Part shown: positions 54,721-63,920 of the stretch, in pieces | Layout of the letters: every line of letters starts with the position of its first letter | Numbering within the stretch: position 1 is the first letter of the stretch | Assembly: GCA_965261455.1 (NCBI GenBank) | Contig: OZ253453.1 | Location: forward strand, 1 to 64,000 | DNA from: DAOUKH01 sp965261455 | GTDB taxonomy: Bacteria > Chloroflexota > Dehalococcoidia > SHYB01 | Direction: 5' to 3' | DNA length: 64,000 nt | Notes under the pieces: generated by a model | The model's database searches: none | What the model was told of the DNA's origin: nothing | What the model saw: the letters and a program-made list of their open reading frames with translations, nothing else | Program-made: the position numbers and the translations under genes

Positions 54721-55680
54721 TTACTTGATGGCGATGGCGTTCGCGGGCGAGCCGACGCCCCGCGGCAGGTTGAGGGGGACGGCGACGACCATGCACTCGT
54801 ACACGCCGTCCCGCGCGCAGTCGTCGGCAAGGGCGTCGAGGCTCCAGAGCTCGCCAAGCGCCATGCCGAGGAGCGGGATGAGCCGCCGGTGGAGGAAGCC
54901 GGCCTCGGGGCTGCCCGGCGAGTCCTCGACGGCGGGATTGTCGGCGGCGACGAGTGAGAAGCCGGCGTCCCAGAGAAAAGAGGCGCTCTCCTTGACCGCG
55001 CTCAGCCCCGGACTCTCCAGCCCGCCGGGGCCGAGGTCTTGGGGCAGCGCGGCGCGCTGTTCGGCGCTGAGGCCCAGGTGATGCCCCAGCCAGCCGGTGC
55101 GGAGCAGCAGAATGTCGCCCTCCTCGGGCGCGGCGCCCTGGGCCGCGAGCGCCGCTTCGAGCACCGCCGGCTTCCACGCCGTATCCCGCGAAGCGTCGAA
55201 CGCCTCGCCACGCGACGCGAAGTAGCGCGGCATGTCGAGCAAGAGGCCGCGCCCCACGACGCCGTGCTCGGCCCACCGGTCGATGCCCAGCGCGCCGGCG
55301 TCCACGGCCTCTTTCTCCAGGCCGTTGTAGAACCCGAACTCGCGGTAGCGCATGTGCGACAGCGCGTCGATCTGGCTGGACGCCTGGTTCCACAGGTCGT
55401 CAATCTTGTCGTCGCGCGAGTTGCGCTCGGGCTCGACGATCTCGTGGCGGTAGGGCTTGCGCCGCTCGACCAGGGGCGGGTCCGGCTCGTTCAACGGCAG
55501 TGAGAGATTGAAGACGGCCCCTCGGCGTACCGTTCGGGCCGCCTGCGCGATTCGCTCCGGCGTCAGCCGCGCGATGGTCCCCAACTCGTCCCGCTCACCG
55601 AAGACGCCCCAGGCGTGGCGGTCGCCCGTCTTCTCGATCACCGGCAGGTCCTTGTACAGCGGCGTCATGCGCTCGGCCAT
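54721..55680 (-). CDS. Cyclase-family protein (kynurenine formamidase-like)
   Basis: 319 residues of the metal-dependent cyclase/formamidase family (PF04199-like). NLSLPLNEPDPP, the metal-binding region SSQIDALSHMRYREFGFYNG (His after DALS), and GVVGRGLLLDMPRYFA, EEGDILLLRTGWLGHHLG. The usual HxGTHxDxPxH pattern is altered to DALSHMRY, as in longer members of the family. Reaction probably hydrolysis of a formamide or lactone. ATG 55680. 26 bases before the LLM gene, same strand. Confidence 0.8.
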   Translation of the reverse strand: MAERMTPLYKDLPVIEKTGDRHAWGVFGERDELGTIARLTPERIAQAARTVRRGAVFNLSLPLNEPDPPLVERRKPYRHEIVEPERNSRDDKIDDLWNQASSQIDALSHMRYREFGFYNGLEKEAVDAGALGIDRWAEHGVVGRGLLLDMPRYFASRGEAFDASRDTAWKPAVLEAALAAQGAAPEEGDILLLRTGWLGHHLGLSAEQRAALPQDLGPGGLESPGLSAVKESASFLWDAGFSLVAADNPAVEDSPGSPEAGFLHRRLIPLLGMALGELWSLDALADDCARDGVYECMVVAVPLNLPRGVGSPANAIAIK

Positions 55681-55716
55681 CGACTCCCTCTCCTTCTGCG
55701 GTCCTCTGGAACGGCG

Positions 55717-55992
55717 TCAGCGATAGAGCTCCAGGTGGAAGCGTACCGGCCCGGTGATTTCGACGCGGTGCGGGACTTCCGGCTCGGCGACCCCGGGCCG
55801 GTCCGGCGAGAGCTCGTACTCCTCGACCTCCGGCCCAAGGATTCGATAGAGCAGCCTTCCCTCCAGCACCACGATCTTCGCCCACACCCCCGGCTTCGTC
55901 TCGTGCGAATCGAGCAGATGCTGCGGCACGGTCGCATCGGTGAACTCCGTCGTCGCCGCGTACCGTGAGACATTGGCAGGGACCGTCTTCAA
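55717..55992 (-). CDS. DUF1971-family small cupin-like protein (TehB-associated type)
   Basis: 91 residues. TEFTDATVPQHLLDSHETKPGVWAKIVVLEGRLLYRIL and GVAEPEVPHRVEITGPVRFHLELYR match the DUF1971 fold found in tellurite-resistance-linked cupins. TTG 55992 is chosen because AGGAGGAATAGCC lies just upstream; the frame upstream to 56169 reads through an intergenic repeat. Function unknown, perhaps ligand or metal binding. Confidence 0.75.
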   Translation of the reverse strand: MKTVPANVSRYAATTEFTDATVPQHLLDSHETKPGVWAKIVVLEGRLLYRILGPEVEEYELSPDRPGVAEPEVPHRVEITGPVRFHLELYR

Positions 55993-56097
55993 GGCTATTC
56001 CTCCTGGACGACCGGGCCATGCGCCGCCGCACCGGGCAATGGTGGACGCTAGCGTCGCCCCGGCGCAAGGGGCTGGGTTGGCGTCCGTTTGTGATGC

Positions 56098-56155
56098 CCC
56101 CCTCCGGCCTCTCCCCCCTCTGGGGAAGATTGAGAGAGGGCACGCGCCGCTAGGC
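56098..56155. repeat. Dispersed palindromic intergenic repeat, copy e
   Basis: CCCCTCCGGCCTCTCCCCCC arm with TCTGGGGAAGATTGAGAGAGG, then GCACGCGCCGC. Same family as 41864 and 63736. The rest of 55993-56204 has no gene. Confidence 0.5.
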
Positions 56156-56204
56156 GCGCCGGCGCCCACAGGGCGCCCCTTCCCCTCGGCGAGGCCAGAG
56201 GGAG

Positions 56205-57188
56205 CTAAAGCAAACGCTGCTCGCGGTACCAGGCGGTGGCGCGCCTAGCTCCTTCTTCGAAGGCGACTTGGGGCTTCCATCCCACGTCGGCCTCGATAGC
56301 CTCGTTGGAGCAGATCCAGTACCGCTGGCGGAGATCAGCCACCTTGTCGCGGGAGAGTGGGGTGGCCTTCCGCGTCAGGGCGCCGAAACCCTCTGAGGCG
56401 AGGCCCGCCAGCCAGTAGGACCACACGGGCATAGGCAGCACCAGCGCCTTCCGTCCCACCGCCGCCTCGACGTGGGCGACGAGTTCGCGCCACGTGTACC
56501 GCCCGCCGTCGTCGGCGGTGTAGGCCTTGCCGCCCACCGTGGCGCTCGACGTGGCGAGGTCCGCCGCCGCCCCCGCGGCATCCTCGACGTAGATGATGGA
56601 GACGGTGTTGCGCCCGCCGCGGAGCAGCGGCGCGAGGCGCAGCTTGGCGAGGCGGAAGAAGGTGAGGAGCGCGAAGTCCCTGGGGCCGTAGACGCCGGGT
56701 AGGCGGAGCATCACGGCGCGGTCGGCGAGCGGGGACCGGCGAACGAGGGCCTCCCCCTCCGCCTTGGCGCGTCCGTAGATGGAGACGGGAGCCGGGGCGG
56801 CGTCGAGCGGTCTCGGCACGCCGTCGGGGCTCGGCCCGTGCGCTGCGATGCTGGACACGTAGACGAAGCGCGTCAGGCCGGGGGCCTCCCGCTCGACGGC
56901 GGCGAGCAAGTTCCCCGTGCCCTGGGCGTTTACCGCCTGGAACTCGCGCACCGACCGTGCCTTCACCAGTCCCGCGGCGTGGATGACGGCGTCGACGCCC
57001 CGCGCGGCCGGACCCAGCGACGCAGCGTCGGTCAGGTCGCCTTCGACGGCGTCGAATGGAACGCCTTCCAGGAAGCGCCGGCTGCTGGTGGCTCGGAGTA
57101 ACACGCGGACGTCGTGGCCGTCGGCGGCGAGGCGCCCGGCAATGTGGGAGCCGACGAATCCCGTGGCGCCGGTGACGAGGATCTTCAT
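56205..57188 (-). CDS. NAD-dependent epimerase/dehydratase-family reductase (CerR-like candidate)
   Basis: 327-residue extended SDR. MKILVTGATGFVGSHIAGRL is the Rossmann start, DAVIHAAGLVKA the second conserved stretch, and SSIAAHGPS with YGRAKAEGE gives catalytic Ser, Tyr and Lys (YxxxK). ATG 57188 is used because the family starts here; 14 more in-frame codons lie upstream. It is the last gene of a run with a serine-palmitoyltransferase-like and a GNAT-like gene, which matches the trio spt, bcerS and cerR of bacterial ceramide synthesis, where CerR reduces the 3-oxo group. That role is inferred from context. Confidence 0.82.
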   Translation of the reverse strand: MKILVTGATGFVGSHIAGRLAADGHDVRVLLRATSSRRFLEGVPFDAVEGDLTDAASLGPAARGVDAVIHAAGLVKARSVREFQAVNAQGTGNLLAAVEREAPGLTRFVYVSSIAAHGPSPDGVPRPLDAAPAPVSIYGRAKAEGEALVRRSPLADRAVMLRLPGVYGPRDFALLTFFRLAKLRLAPLLRGGRNTVSIIYVEDAAGAAADLATSSATVGGKAYTADDGGRYTWRELVAHVEAAVGRKALVLPMPVWSYWLAGLASEGFGALTRKATPLSRDKVADLRQRYWICSNEAIEADVGWKPQVAFEEGARRATAWYREQRLL

Positions 57189-57189
57189 G

Positions 57190-58353
57190 TTAGTCCGTCC
57201 GCATTTCCGTGCCGCCGATTGCCTTTTCATAGACGCGGAACGTCTTGTAGCGCTCGCAGCCCATGCGGTGGAGCACGGCGTTGATGGCGTGGTTGTCTTC
57301 GAGTGTCCAGGAAAGGTCGGCGTGTCGGTAGCCGCGGGCCGAGGCGCGGTGTATGAGCTCGTCGATCAGGAGATAAGACAGGCCGGCAAGGTCCCGCCCG
57401 CGGTATTCCTTGCGGATGCCCACCAGCAAGAGGCGCCCGCTCTTGAGCCTGCGAACCTTGACCCGCCACAGCAGCTTGAGAAAACCCAACGGGAAGAGCT
57501 TGCCGCCGAGGTCTCGGATGGCCTCGTTGAGATCGGGTATGGCCACGGCCATGCCCACGGTTCGCCCGCCGACCTCGACGACGATCACCACGTTGGGATC
57601 GACGATGGGCCGCAGCGTGCTCGCCAGGTTGTCCGCCTCGGCGCCGGTGACTGGGACGAAGCCCCAGTTCTCCGACCACGCATCGTTGAAGACGTCGAGG
57701 ATGTCGTGAATCTCTTGCCGAAACCGGCGCATGCGGATCGGGCGCACCACCACGTCGGGGCGGCGCCGCAGCTCCTCGACGCTTCCGGCGGCGCGGGGCG
57801 GGGGGCGGGTCCAATCGAAGCGCCAGGCGTAGAGGTCTTTGACCTTGCGAAAGCCCGCGCCTTCGAACAGTTCGAGGTAGTAGGGATGGGTGTAGGGCGT
57901 CATGATCCGGGGCGGCGAGTCGAACCCGTCGGCGAGGACGCCGGCAACGCCGTTGATGGAGAAGCTGAGCGGCCCTCGGATACGCTCCATCCCGCGTTGC
58001 GCCAACCACGACTCGGCCGCGCTGAGGAGCGCGCCGGCGGCCTCGGGGTCGTCGTCGCATTCGAAGAAGCCGAAGAAGCCGGTCTTTTCACCGTGGTGCC
58101 GGTTGTGCTCCGGGTCGATCTGCGCCGAGACGCGCCCCACCGCCCGCCCGTTCTCTCTATACGCGAGGAAGAAAGCCGCCTCGGCCTGTTGCAGGAAAGG
58201 GTTGCGCTTGGGATCGAGCTCGGCGCGTTCCAGCATGCCGAGGGGTGGGACCCAGTAAGGATTGCCGGCGTAGATGCGGTGCGGCGCAGCGATGAACGCC
58301 TCGACGCCGCGGCCGGAGACTGGCTCGACGCGGATGCGGCCCTTGGTCTCCAC
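57190..58353 (-). CDS. GNAT-type acyltransferase (bacterial ceramide synthase candidate)
   Basis: 387 residues with an acyl-CoA N-acyltransferase fold. N-terminal PVSGRGVEAFIAAPHRIYAGNPYWVPPL with ERAELDPKRNPFLQQAEAAFFLA, typical of the large GNAT group of this size. C-terminal GNAT core LLLVGIRKEYRGRDLAGLSYLLIDELI (acetyl-CoA loop), ADLSWTLEDNHAINAVLHRMG. In Caulobacter the bacterial ceramide synthase is a GNAT-type protein encoded in the sphingolipid gene region. Here the gene directly follows the SPT-like gene (12 bases). GTG 58353. N-acylation of a sphingoid base is inferred, not shown. Confidence 0.8.
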   Translation of the reverse strand: METKGRIRVEPVSGRGVEAFIAAPHRIYAGNPYWVPPLGMLERAELDPKRNPFLQQAEAAFFLAYRENGRAVGRVSAQIDPEHNRHHGEKTGFFGFFECDDDPEAAGALLSAAESWLAQRGMERIRGPLSFSINGVAGVLADGFDSPPRIMTPYTHPYYLELFEGAGFRKVKDLYAWRFDWTRPPPRAAGSVEELRRRPDVVVRPIRMRRFRQEIHDILDVFNDAWSENWGFVPVTGAEADNLASTLRPIVDPNVVIVVEVGGRTVGMAVAIPDLNEAIRDLGGKLFPLGFLKLLWRVKVRRLKSGRLLLVGIRKEYRGRDLAGLSYLLIDELIHRASARGYRHADLSWTLEDNHAINAVLHRMGCERYKTFRVYEKAIGGTEMRTD

Positions 58354-58365
58354 GCGGGCCGGGGC

Positions 58366-59637
58366 TTAGATGAGCCCTCGGGCCTTTCCGACTAGCTCGA
58401 ACTGTTCGAGGGCGTAGTCGATTTGCTCCGGGGTCTGCGTCGCCATGCAGCTGATGCGGAGCATGGCGCGGCCCTTCGCGGCGGCGGGATAGACGACGGG
58501 GTTGGTGTAGACGCCGTGCTCGAGGAGCGCGTGCCAGACGCGCACCGTCTCCACCTCGTCGCCGACGGCGATCGGGGCCACCAAGGACTCGGAGTCCGTC
58601 ACGTCGAACCCCAGGCTCTTGAGTCCGGAACGGAGCCGTTGGCCTAGGGCGCGGACGTGGTCGACCCGCTCCGGCTCGCTTGCGAGTACGTCGAGGGCGG
58701 CGAGGGCCGCCGCCGTCGAGGCGGGGGGCAGGCTCGCGCTGAACACCATTGGCCGCGCGAAGTGACGCACCCAGTCCACCACGGCCAACTGCCCCGCGAC
58801 GAAACCGCCGATGGAGGCAAGTGACTTCGAGAATGTCCCCACGATGAGATCGACATCGTCTTCCAGGCCGAAGCGGCTCCCCGTGCCGCGCCCCCCCTCG
58901 CCGAGTACCCCGATGGCGTGGGCGTCGTCGACGAGCAGGCGCGCGCCATGCTTCCGGCAGGCGGCCACCACTCCGGGGAGATCGACGACGGCGCCGCTCA
59001 TGCTGTAAACGCCGTCGACGATGACGAGGGTGGGGCCGCCGCCGGCGCCCGCGAGCACCGCATCAAGGTGGCGGGCGTCGTTGTGGCGGAACCGGAGCAT
59101 CCTGCCGCCGGAGAGCCTGCAGCCGTCGTAGATGCTGGCATGATCGGCCTTGTCGACGACGGCGGCGCAGCCCGGGCCCACGAGGGCGGAGATGGCGCCG
59201 AGGTTCGCCTGGTAGCCGGTGGTGAAGACGAGCGCGGCCTCCTTGCCGAGAAACCACGCGATGCGCTCTTCGAGCTGCTCGTGCAGGTCCATCGTCCCGT
59301 TCAGCACCCGCGAGCCCGTCATCGACGTGCCGAAGCGCTGGAGCGCCGCCTCTGCCGCCTCCATCACCTTGGGGTGCCGTGTCAGGCCCAGGTAATTGTT
59401 CGAGCCAAGCATCAACACCCGCTTGCCGTAGATGACGGCCTCCGGGCCGTCGTTGCGCTCCAACGGCTGGTAGAAGGGATAGGCTTGGGCCGCCTTCGCC
59501 TCCTGCGGCAGGGTGAAGTCGAACGTGCGCGCGAAGACATCGCGGTCTTCAAGGCGTGTGGCACGCCCTTGAATCAGGCGGTCTATGGAAAGGCCGTCGT
59601 CGCCCGAATCGAAGCTATCGTCTGCGTCGCTGCGCAT
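58366..59637 (-). CDS. spt: Alpha-oxoamine synthase, serine palmitoyltransferase-like
   Basis: 423-residue PLP enzyme that condenses an amino acid with an acyl thioester. PLP lysine Lys271 in GTFSKSLAS, stacking His166 in DHASIYDG, Asp237 and His240 in LVDDAHAIG. TGSRVLNGTMDLHEQLE and FTTGYQANLGAISALV are shared with bacterial SPT (Sphingomonas type), and VYSMSGAVVDL is like VYSMMGD there. The 70-residue N-terminal part before LMLGSNNYLG also resembles SPT more than BioF or KBL. ATG 59637 follows GGAAGGAACG. The neighbours (GNAT and CerR-like) support SPT over BioF or glycine C-acetyltransferase. Confidence 0.82.
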   Translation of the reverse strand: MRSDADDSFDSGDDGLSIDRLIQGRATRLEDRDVFARTFDFTLPQEAKAAQAYPFYQPLERNDGPEAVIYGKRVLMLGSNNYLGLTRHPKVMEAAEAALQRFGTSMTGSRVLNGTMDLHEQLEERIAWFLGKEAALVFTTGYQANLGAISALVGPGCAAVVDKADHASIYDGCRLSGGRMLRFRHNDARHLDAVLAGAGGGPTLVIVDGVYSMSGAVVDLPGVVAACRKHGARLLVDDAHAIGVLGEGGRGTGSRFGLEDDVDLIVGTFSKSLASIGGFVAGQLAVVDWVRHFARPMVFSASLPPASTAAALAALDVLASEPERVDHVRALGQRLRSGLKSLGFDVTDSESLVAPIAVGDEVETVRVWHALLEHGVYTNPVVYPAAAKGRAMLRISCMATQTPEQIDYALEQFELVGKARGLI

Positions 59638-59658
59638 CGTTCCTTCCGGAGGGGCGCG

Positions 59659-61320
59659 CTAGTACTCCATGCGCGATTCGCGGCCCATCCAGTGGTGGAC
59701 TTGCTTCTTGCGGGCGGGCCGCTTGTTGATGACGACGTTCACCAGCGACGCCTTCCCCGAGGCCAGGGACCGCTCGACGGCGGGCTTGAGCTCTTCGGGC
59801 CGCTCCACGTGCTCGCCGTGCCCGCCGAAGGCCTCCATGATCTTGTCGTACCGCACGCCCTCGGGCTGGCTCTCCAGCTTCGCCGCGGAGCCCAACTCCA
59901 TCTTCTGCGGCCCGCCGACGGAAGCGTTGTTCGCCACGATGAAGACGATGGGCAGGTCGTTCCGCACCGCCGTCTCCGCGTCCATGCCGTTCCAGCCGAA
60001 GGCGTAGTCGCCGTTGAACGAGAAGACCTGCTTCCCCGGCGTGGCCGCGGCGGCGCCGATGGCGTAGGGCACCGAGACGCCCATGCAGCCGCTGACCCCG
60101 GCGTCGAGGCGGTGGCGGGGCAGGTAGTTGGGCACCATGACCCGCGAGATCGCCATCGCGTTCTCGCCGTCGGCGGCGATCGTGGCGTCGTCGTCCATAA
60201 GCTCGACCACGTCGCGGTACATCTGGTACATGTTCATGGGCACGGCGTCGGAATCGAGGAACTCGCGAATGGCCCCGGCGTTCTTCTCGGCCTCCTGCTG
60301 GAGCGAGGGCAGCCAGGGCGTCTCCGCGCGCCGCGCCCCGTCGGTGGCCTCGAGGACTTGCCGGAAGACCGCCTTCGCGTCGCCGACGAGGCCGACCTCG
60401 GCGGGGACGCCGTTCCCAATCTCCGATCCCTCGATGTCGATCTGCACCACCTTCACGTCGGGGGAGAAGCGCGGCGGCGCGCCGAAGTGGAAGATCCAGT
60501 TGAAGCGCGCCCCGGCCAGGATCACCAGGTCGGCGTTCTGGAGCGCGTAGCTGCGCGCGCCGGAGGCGTTCAACGGGTGGTCGTCGGGGACGACGCCCTT
60601 GCCCATCGGCGAAGGCACGAACGGAATCTGGAGGCGGTCGACCAGCTCGCGCACCTCGTCGGCGGCGTCGGACCAGGCCAGACCCTTGCCGATGAGGAGG
60701 AGCGGGCGCTCGGCCTGGAGAATCTCACGCGCCGCGCTCTCGACCAGCGTGGGGTCGGCGAGGGGGCGCGCCGGCGGCGCCGCCTTGGGGAAGAAGCGCA
60801 CCTCGTCCTCTTCCACGGCGCCGGAGATGACGTTCGAGGGGAGGTCGAGATAGACCGGCATCGGTCTGCCGCTCGTCATCTTCTGGACGGCGGCGTGGGC
60901 GTAATAGGGAAGCTGGCGCGGGTCTTCGACCTGGACGGACCACTTGCAGAAAGGCGCCGCGGCCTCGACCTGCGGGGCCTCCTGGAAGTCGCCCCGATAG
61001 CGGCGCCGCAGGTCGCCGTTGCCGCCGATGACTAGGACGGGCCAGCAGTTGGAGCGGGCCGTCTCCAGCGCGGTGAGGGCGTTGGTCATCGCCGGTCCCG
61101 AGGGACAGATGGCCACGCCGGGGCGGCGGGTCACGTAGCCGTAGGCCTGCGCGGCGAGGGCGCTGGCCTGCTCGTGGCGGAAGTTGATCAGGCGCATGCC
61201 GTGATTCCGCATCGAGGTGTTGATCTCACCCATGGGGTCGCCGGGGAGGTTGAAGACCGTGTCCACTCCCTCGTGTTCAAGCTGCCTGGTGAGAATCTCC
61301 GCGCCGCTGATTCGTGCCAT
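59659..61320 (-). CDS. Thiamine-diphosphate enzyme, 2-hydroxyacyl-CoA lyase/acetolactate-synthase-like
   Basis: 553 residues. PYR domain with catalytic Glu in INFRHEQASALAAQAYGYVTRRPG. ARSNCWPVLVIGGNGD resembles oxalyl-CoA decarboxylase and 2-hydroxyacyl-CoA lyase. The central domain includes KGVVPDDHPLNAS. PP domain with the ThDP/Mg motif around SFNGDYAFGWNGMDAETAVR and VANN. It is 21 bases upstream of the SPT-like gene and ends before it, so it probably leads the same transcript. A role in 2-hydroxyacyl-CoA cleavage would fit lipid metabolism. Not proven: other ThDP carboligases share these motifs. Confidence 0.85.
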   Translation of the reverse strand: MARISGAEILTRQLEHEGVDTVFNLPGDPMGEINTSMRNHGMRLINFRHEQASALAAQAYGYVTRRPGVAICPSGPAMTNALTALETARSNCWPVLVIGGNGDLRRRYRGDFQEAPQVEAAAPFCKWSVQVEDPRQLPYYAHAAVQKMTSGRPMPVYLDLPSNVISGAVEEDEVRFFPKAAPPARPLADPTLVESAAREILQAERPLLLIGKGLAWSDAADEVRELVDRLQIPFVPSPMGKGVVPDDHPLNASGARSYALQNADLVILAGARFNWIFHFGAPPRFSPDVKVVQIDIEGSEIGNGVPAEVGLVGDAKAVFRQVLEATDGARRAETPWLPSLQQEAEKNAGAIREFLDSDAVPMNMYQMYRDVVELMDDDATIAADGENAMAISRVMVPNYLPRHRLDAGVSGCMGVSVPYAIGAAAATPGKQVFSFNGDYAFGWNGMDAETAVRNDLPIVFIVANNASVGGPQKMELGSAAKLESQPEGVRYDKIMEAFGGHGEHVERPEELKPAVERSLASGKASLVNVVINKRPARKKQVHHWMGRESRMEY

Positions 61321-61445
61321 GCCGCGACCCCTTTCCGTCCTTCCGTTCGTTCTTGCTCGTGCCGCCCTCTGGCGGGGAGGCCCTAGTATGCCTGTTACGT
61401 CCGTCGGATTCTATGGGCGGGGGGAATTGGGGTTTCGCCCCCGGC

Positions 61446-62684
61446 TCAGAGCCGCCACAGCCGCGGCGCAACGATGACGAGCAGCGCGTTGAGTCCGACT
61501 CCGAGGGCCCCGAGCAGCAGGAAGACGGCCTCCACACCGATGATCTCTGCCGCGCCGCCGGCCCATAGCGCGCCGATGGGCACCATGCCGTGCGTCATGA
61601 AGAAGAGCGAGATGGCCCGCCCCCGGTAGCGGCCGTCGGCGTATACCTGGATCATGGCGTTACCTTCGACGAAGAGCACCGTCTGCGTCGCGCCGAGGAC
61701 GAACATGGCGGGGATCGCGAAGGCGGCTGTGGGGACCCTCCCCATGCCGAGGAGCATCGCCCCCGCGACCACGGCGGCCATGACGAGCCACTTGCCCTTG
61801 CCTACGGGATAGCCGAGCCCTGCCACGAAGACCGACCCCAGGAGTCCGCCGACCCCCATTAACGACATGAGCAGCCCGAAGCCGCCCGGGCCGAAGTCGA
61901 GCGCGTTGTCCGTGTAGGCGGGCATGAGGCTGAGGAAGCCGAGCACGCAGATGGAGGCAATGGCGCTGTGGGTCAGCAGGAGGAGGAGCGGCTGGTCGCG
62001 GCGGACGTAGGCGAGCCCCTGCAGGATGCTGGTGAAGATGTTCGCACGGACGAGAGGGCGGCGTGTCGTGACGGGGCGGATGCGGCTGAGCATGAGCATC
62101 GAAGCCACACTGGCGACGGCCTGCACGACGTAAGCGCCTTCCACCCCGATGCTGCCGATCATGACCCCGCTCACCGCCGGCCCGGCTACGCGCATCAGGT
62201 TTTGGGCGATGGAGTTGAGCGAGATCGCCGAGGCGAGCTCGCGCTCGGTCACCATGTCGAAGGCGAGGGTATGCCGCGACGGCCCGTTGGCTGAGAAGCA
62301 GACGCCGGTGAGGGCCGCGGTGACGTAGAGATGCCACACCTCGACAACGTCCGTGGCTACCAGCGTGGCGATGGTCACCGCCAGGCTCGCCAGCAAGAAC
62401 TGGCTGACGATGAGCACCTTGCGCCGGTCGAGCCGGTCGGCGAGCGCGCCGGAGAAGGGGGCGCAGACGGTCATGGTGCCGCCGCTGCAGACCGCGACGA
62501 GGCCAAGCTGCAGGGGCGAATCGGTGAGAAGGAAGACCAGCCAGCTGAGCGCGATCTGCTGCGTCCACAGCCCCATCTGCGCGAACAACGTGCTCGTGAG
62601 CAGGATGCGGAACTGCGGCACCCGCAGTGCCTCGAAGACCTTGCCGCCCGTGCCCACGCCCGGAACCCTGCTTCCCCTAGCCAA
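61446..62684 (-). CDS. MFS transporter (EntS-like exporter type)
   Basis: 412 residues, about 12 helices. FSGALADRLDRRKVLIV is MFS motif A after TM2. FSANGPSRHTLAFDMV and later GRAISLFFMTHGMVPIGALWAG fit the EntS/MFS_3 group. TTG 62684 with GGAG upstream is used; no ATG lies near. Possible role in export of a lipid, siderophore or drug. Divergent from prmA. Confidence 0.8.
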   Translation of the reverse strand: MARGSRVPGVGTGGKVFEALRVPQFRILLTSTLFAQMGLWTQQIALSWLVFLLTDSPLQLGLVAVCSGGTMTVCAPFSGALADRLDRRKVLIVSQFLLASLAVTIATLVATDVVEVWHLYVTAALTGVCFSANGPSRHTLAFDMVTERELASAISLNSIAQNLMRVAGPAVSGVMIGSIGVEGAYVVQAVASVASMLMLSRIRPVTTRRPLVRANIFTSILQGLAYVRRDQPLLLLLTHSAIASICVLGFLSLMPAYTDNALDFGPGGFGLLMSLMGVGGLLGSVFVAGLGYPVGKGKWLVMAAVVAGAMLLGMGRVPTAAFAIPAMFVLGATQTVLFVEGNAMIQVYADGRYRGRAISLFFMTHGMVPIGALWAGGAAEIIGVEAVFLLLGALGVGLNALLVIVAPRLWRL

Positions 62685-62804
62685 CGGCGCTCCACGCGCG
62701 GGGACGCGGCGGAAGGCGGTAGAATCGCGGAGGCGCGTTCATGCTTGAGGTATCCACATCGACGGCGGACGCGCCGATAGAGTAGCGCACACGGGAATGG
62801 CCGG

Positions 62805-63710
62805 TTGAAGAAAACTAGTGAGAGCGCGGACGCCGCCGGTCCGGACGGCGGCGGCTGGCTTCAGTATTCGCTGCGGGTCTCCGGCGAATCGTGCGAGGTC
62901 GGCTGGCAGCTTTTCAACCGCTACCTGCGCAACGTTTCCCTTGAATGCCCCCCGGACGAAGATGAGGCCGTCCTTCGCGGCTACGTCCGCGACGACGATT
63001 CGGACGCTCGGGCGCGCTTCGAAGTGATGCTCGAACTGATTCGCGCCGCACTCAGCGCGGGCGAGGTCGAGGTGGCCAACGTCGCGCCCGAGGACTGGGG
63101 CGAGGCCTGGAAGGCCCACTTCCCGCCGCTCCGCGTCGGCAAGCGCCTGGTGCTCAAGCCATCGTGGGCCGAGGTCGAGGCCGGCCCGTCCGACGTCGTG
63201 GTCGGCTTCGACCCGCGAATGGCCTTCGGCACCGGCCATCACCCCACGACGCGTCTCTGCCTCGAAGCGCTGGAGAGCCTCGACCTCGCCGGTGTGCGCC
63301 TCCTCGACGTGGGGACCGGCTCGGCGATCCTCTCCCTGGCGGCCATCGGCCTCGGCGCGGACTCGGCCCTGGCCCTAGACACCGACCCCGAAGCCGTCCG
63401 CGAGGCGCGAGACAACGCGCGCCGCGCCGGCCTAACGGAGCGGCTTCAGGTAGCGGAGGCCGGCCTGCCCCATCCCCTCGCGGCGCCGGAGAGCTTCGAC
63501 CTCGCGCTGATGAACATCACCGTCCACGTCGTCGAGCTGCTTCTGCCCGATCTCGCGGTGGCGCTGCGCCCCGGCGGCCAAGCCATCATCTCCGGCTTCC
63601 AAGACAAGGACGTGGACCGCATCGGACGCGCCGCACGCGCCGCCGGTTTCGAGGTCGCCGACGACCGGCGCCTGGACGGCTGGGCCGCGTTCCTCCTCCG
63701 CCGGGCCTAG
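62805..63710 (+). CDS. prmA: Ribosomal protein L11 methyltransferase
   Basis: PrmA, 301 residues, trimethylates ribosomal protein L11. N-terminal substrate domain (GWLQYSLRVSGESCEVGWQLF). Signature FDPRMAFGTGHHPTTRLCLEAL, SAM motif I LLDVGTGSAILSLAAIGLGA, acidic ALDTDPEAV, and the NIT-type motif LMNITVHVV in place of the usual NI(L)A. TTG 62805 start is uncertain. The protein is complete. Confidence 0.88.
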   Translation: MKKTSESADAAGPDGGGWLQYSLRVSGESCEVGWQLFNRYLRNVSLECPPDEDEAVLRGYVRDDDSDARARFEVMLELIRAALSAGEVEVANVAPEDWGEAWKAHFPPLRVGKRLVLKPSWAEVEAGPSDVVVGFDPRMAFGTGHHPTTRLCLEALESLDLAGVRLLDVGTGSAILSLAAIGLGADSALALDTDPEAVREARDNARRAGLTERLQVAEAGLPHPLAAPESFDLALMNITVHVVELLLPDLAVALRPGGQAIISGFQDKDVDRIGRAARAAGFEVADDRRLDGWAAFLLRRA

Positions 63711-63735
63711 GAGAAACCCCCTGTGGGGGCCACCT

Positions 63736-63920
63736 TAAACCTCTCCCCCTCTGGGGGAGCCCACCTTAAGGGCACACGCCGCAGGCGCGCGGGCCGGGGC
63801 TGGAACTCTTACTCCTCTCCCCACGGAGACCTTTGCCCAACCGCCTGCGGGCAAGCATGGGTGGGGCCGGGATGTCTTGCCTCTTCTCCCCACGGGAGAA
63901 GATTGAGATGAGGGGCACCC
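63736..63920. repeat. Intergenic tract with two dispersed palindromic elements
   Basis: CCTCTCCCCCTCTGGGGGAG at 63738-63760 and CTTCTCCCCACGGGAGAAG at about 63885-63905 are both hairpin-forming and belong to the REP-like group seen elsewhere. Between them lie CCTCTCCCCACGGAG and other GC-rich pieces. No gene is supported from 63711 to 64000. Confidence 0.5.

Noticed and set aside
58918..61035. A 705-codon plus-strand ORF
   Set aside because: Antisense to the SPT-like and ThDP-enzyme genes, with low-complexity product and no motif.
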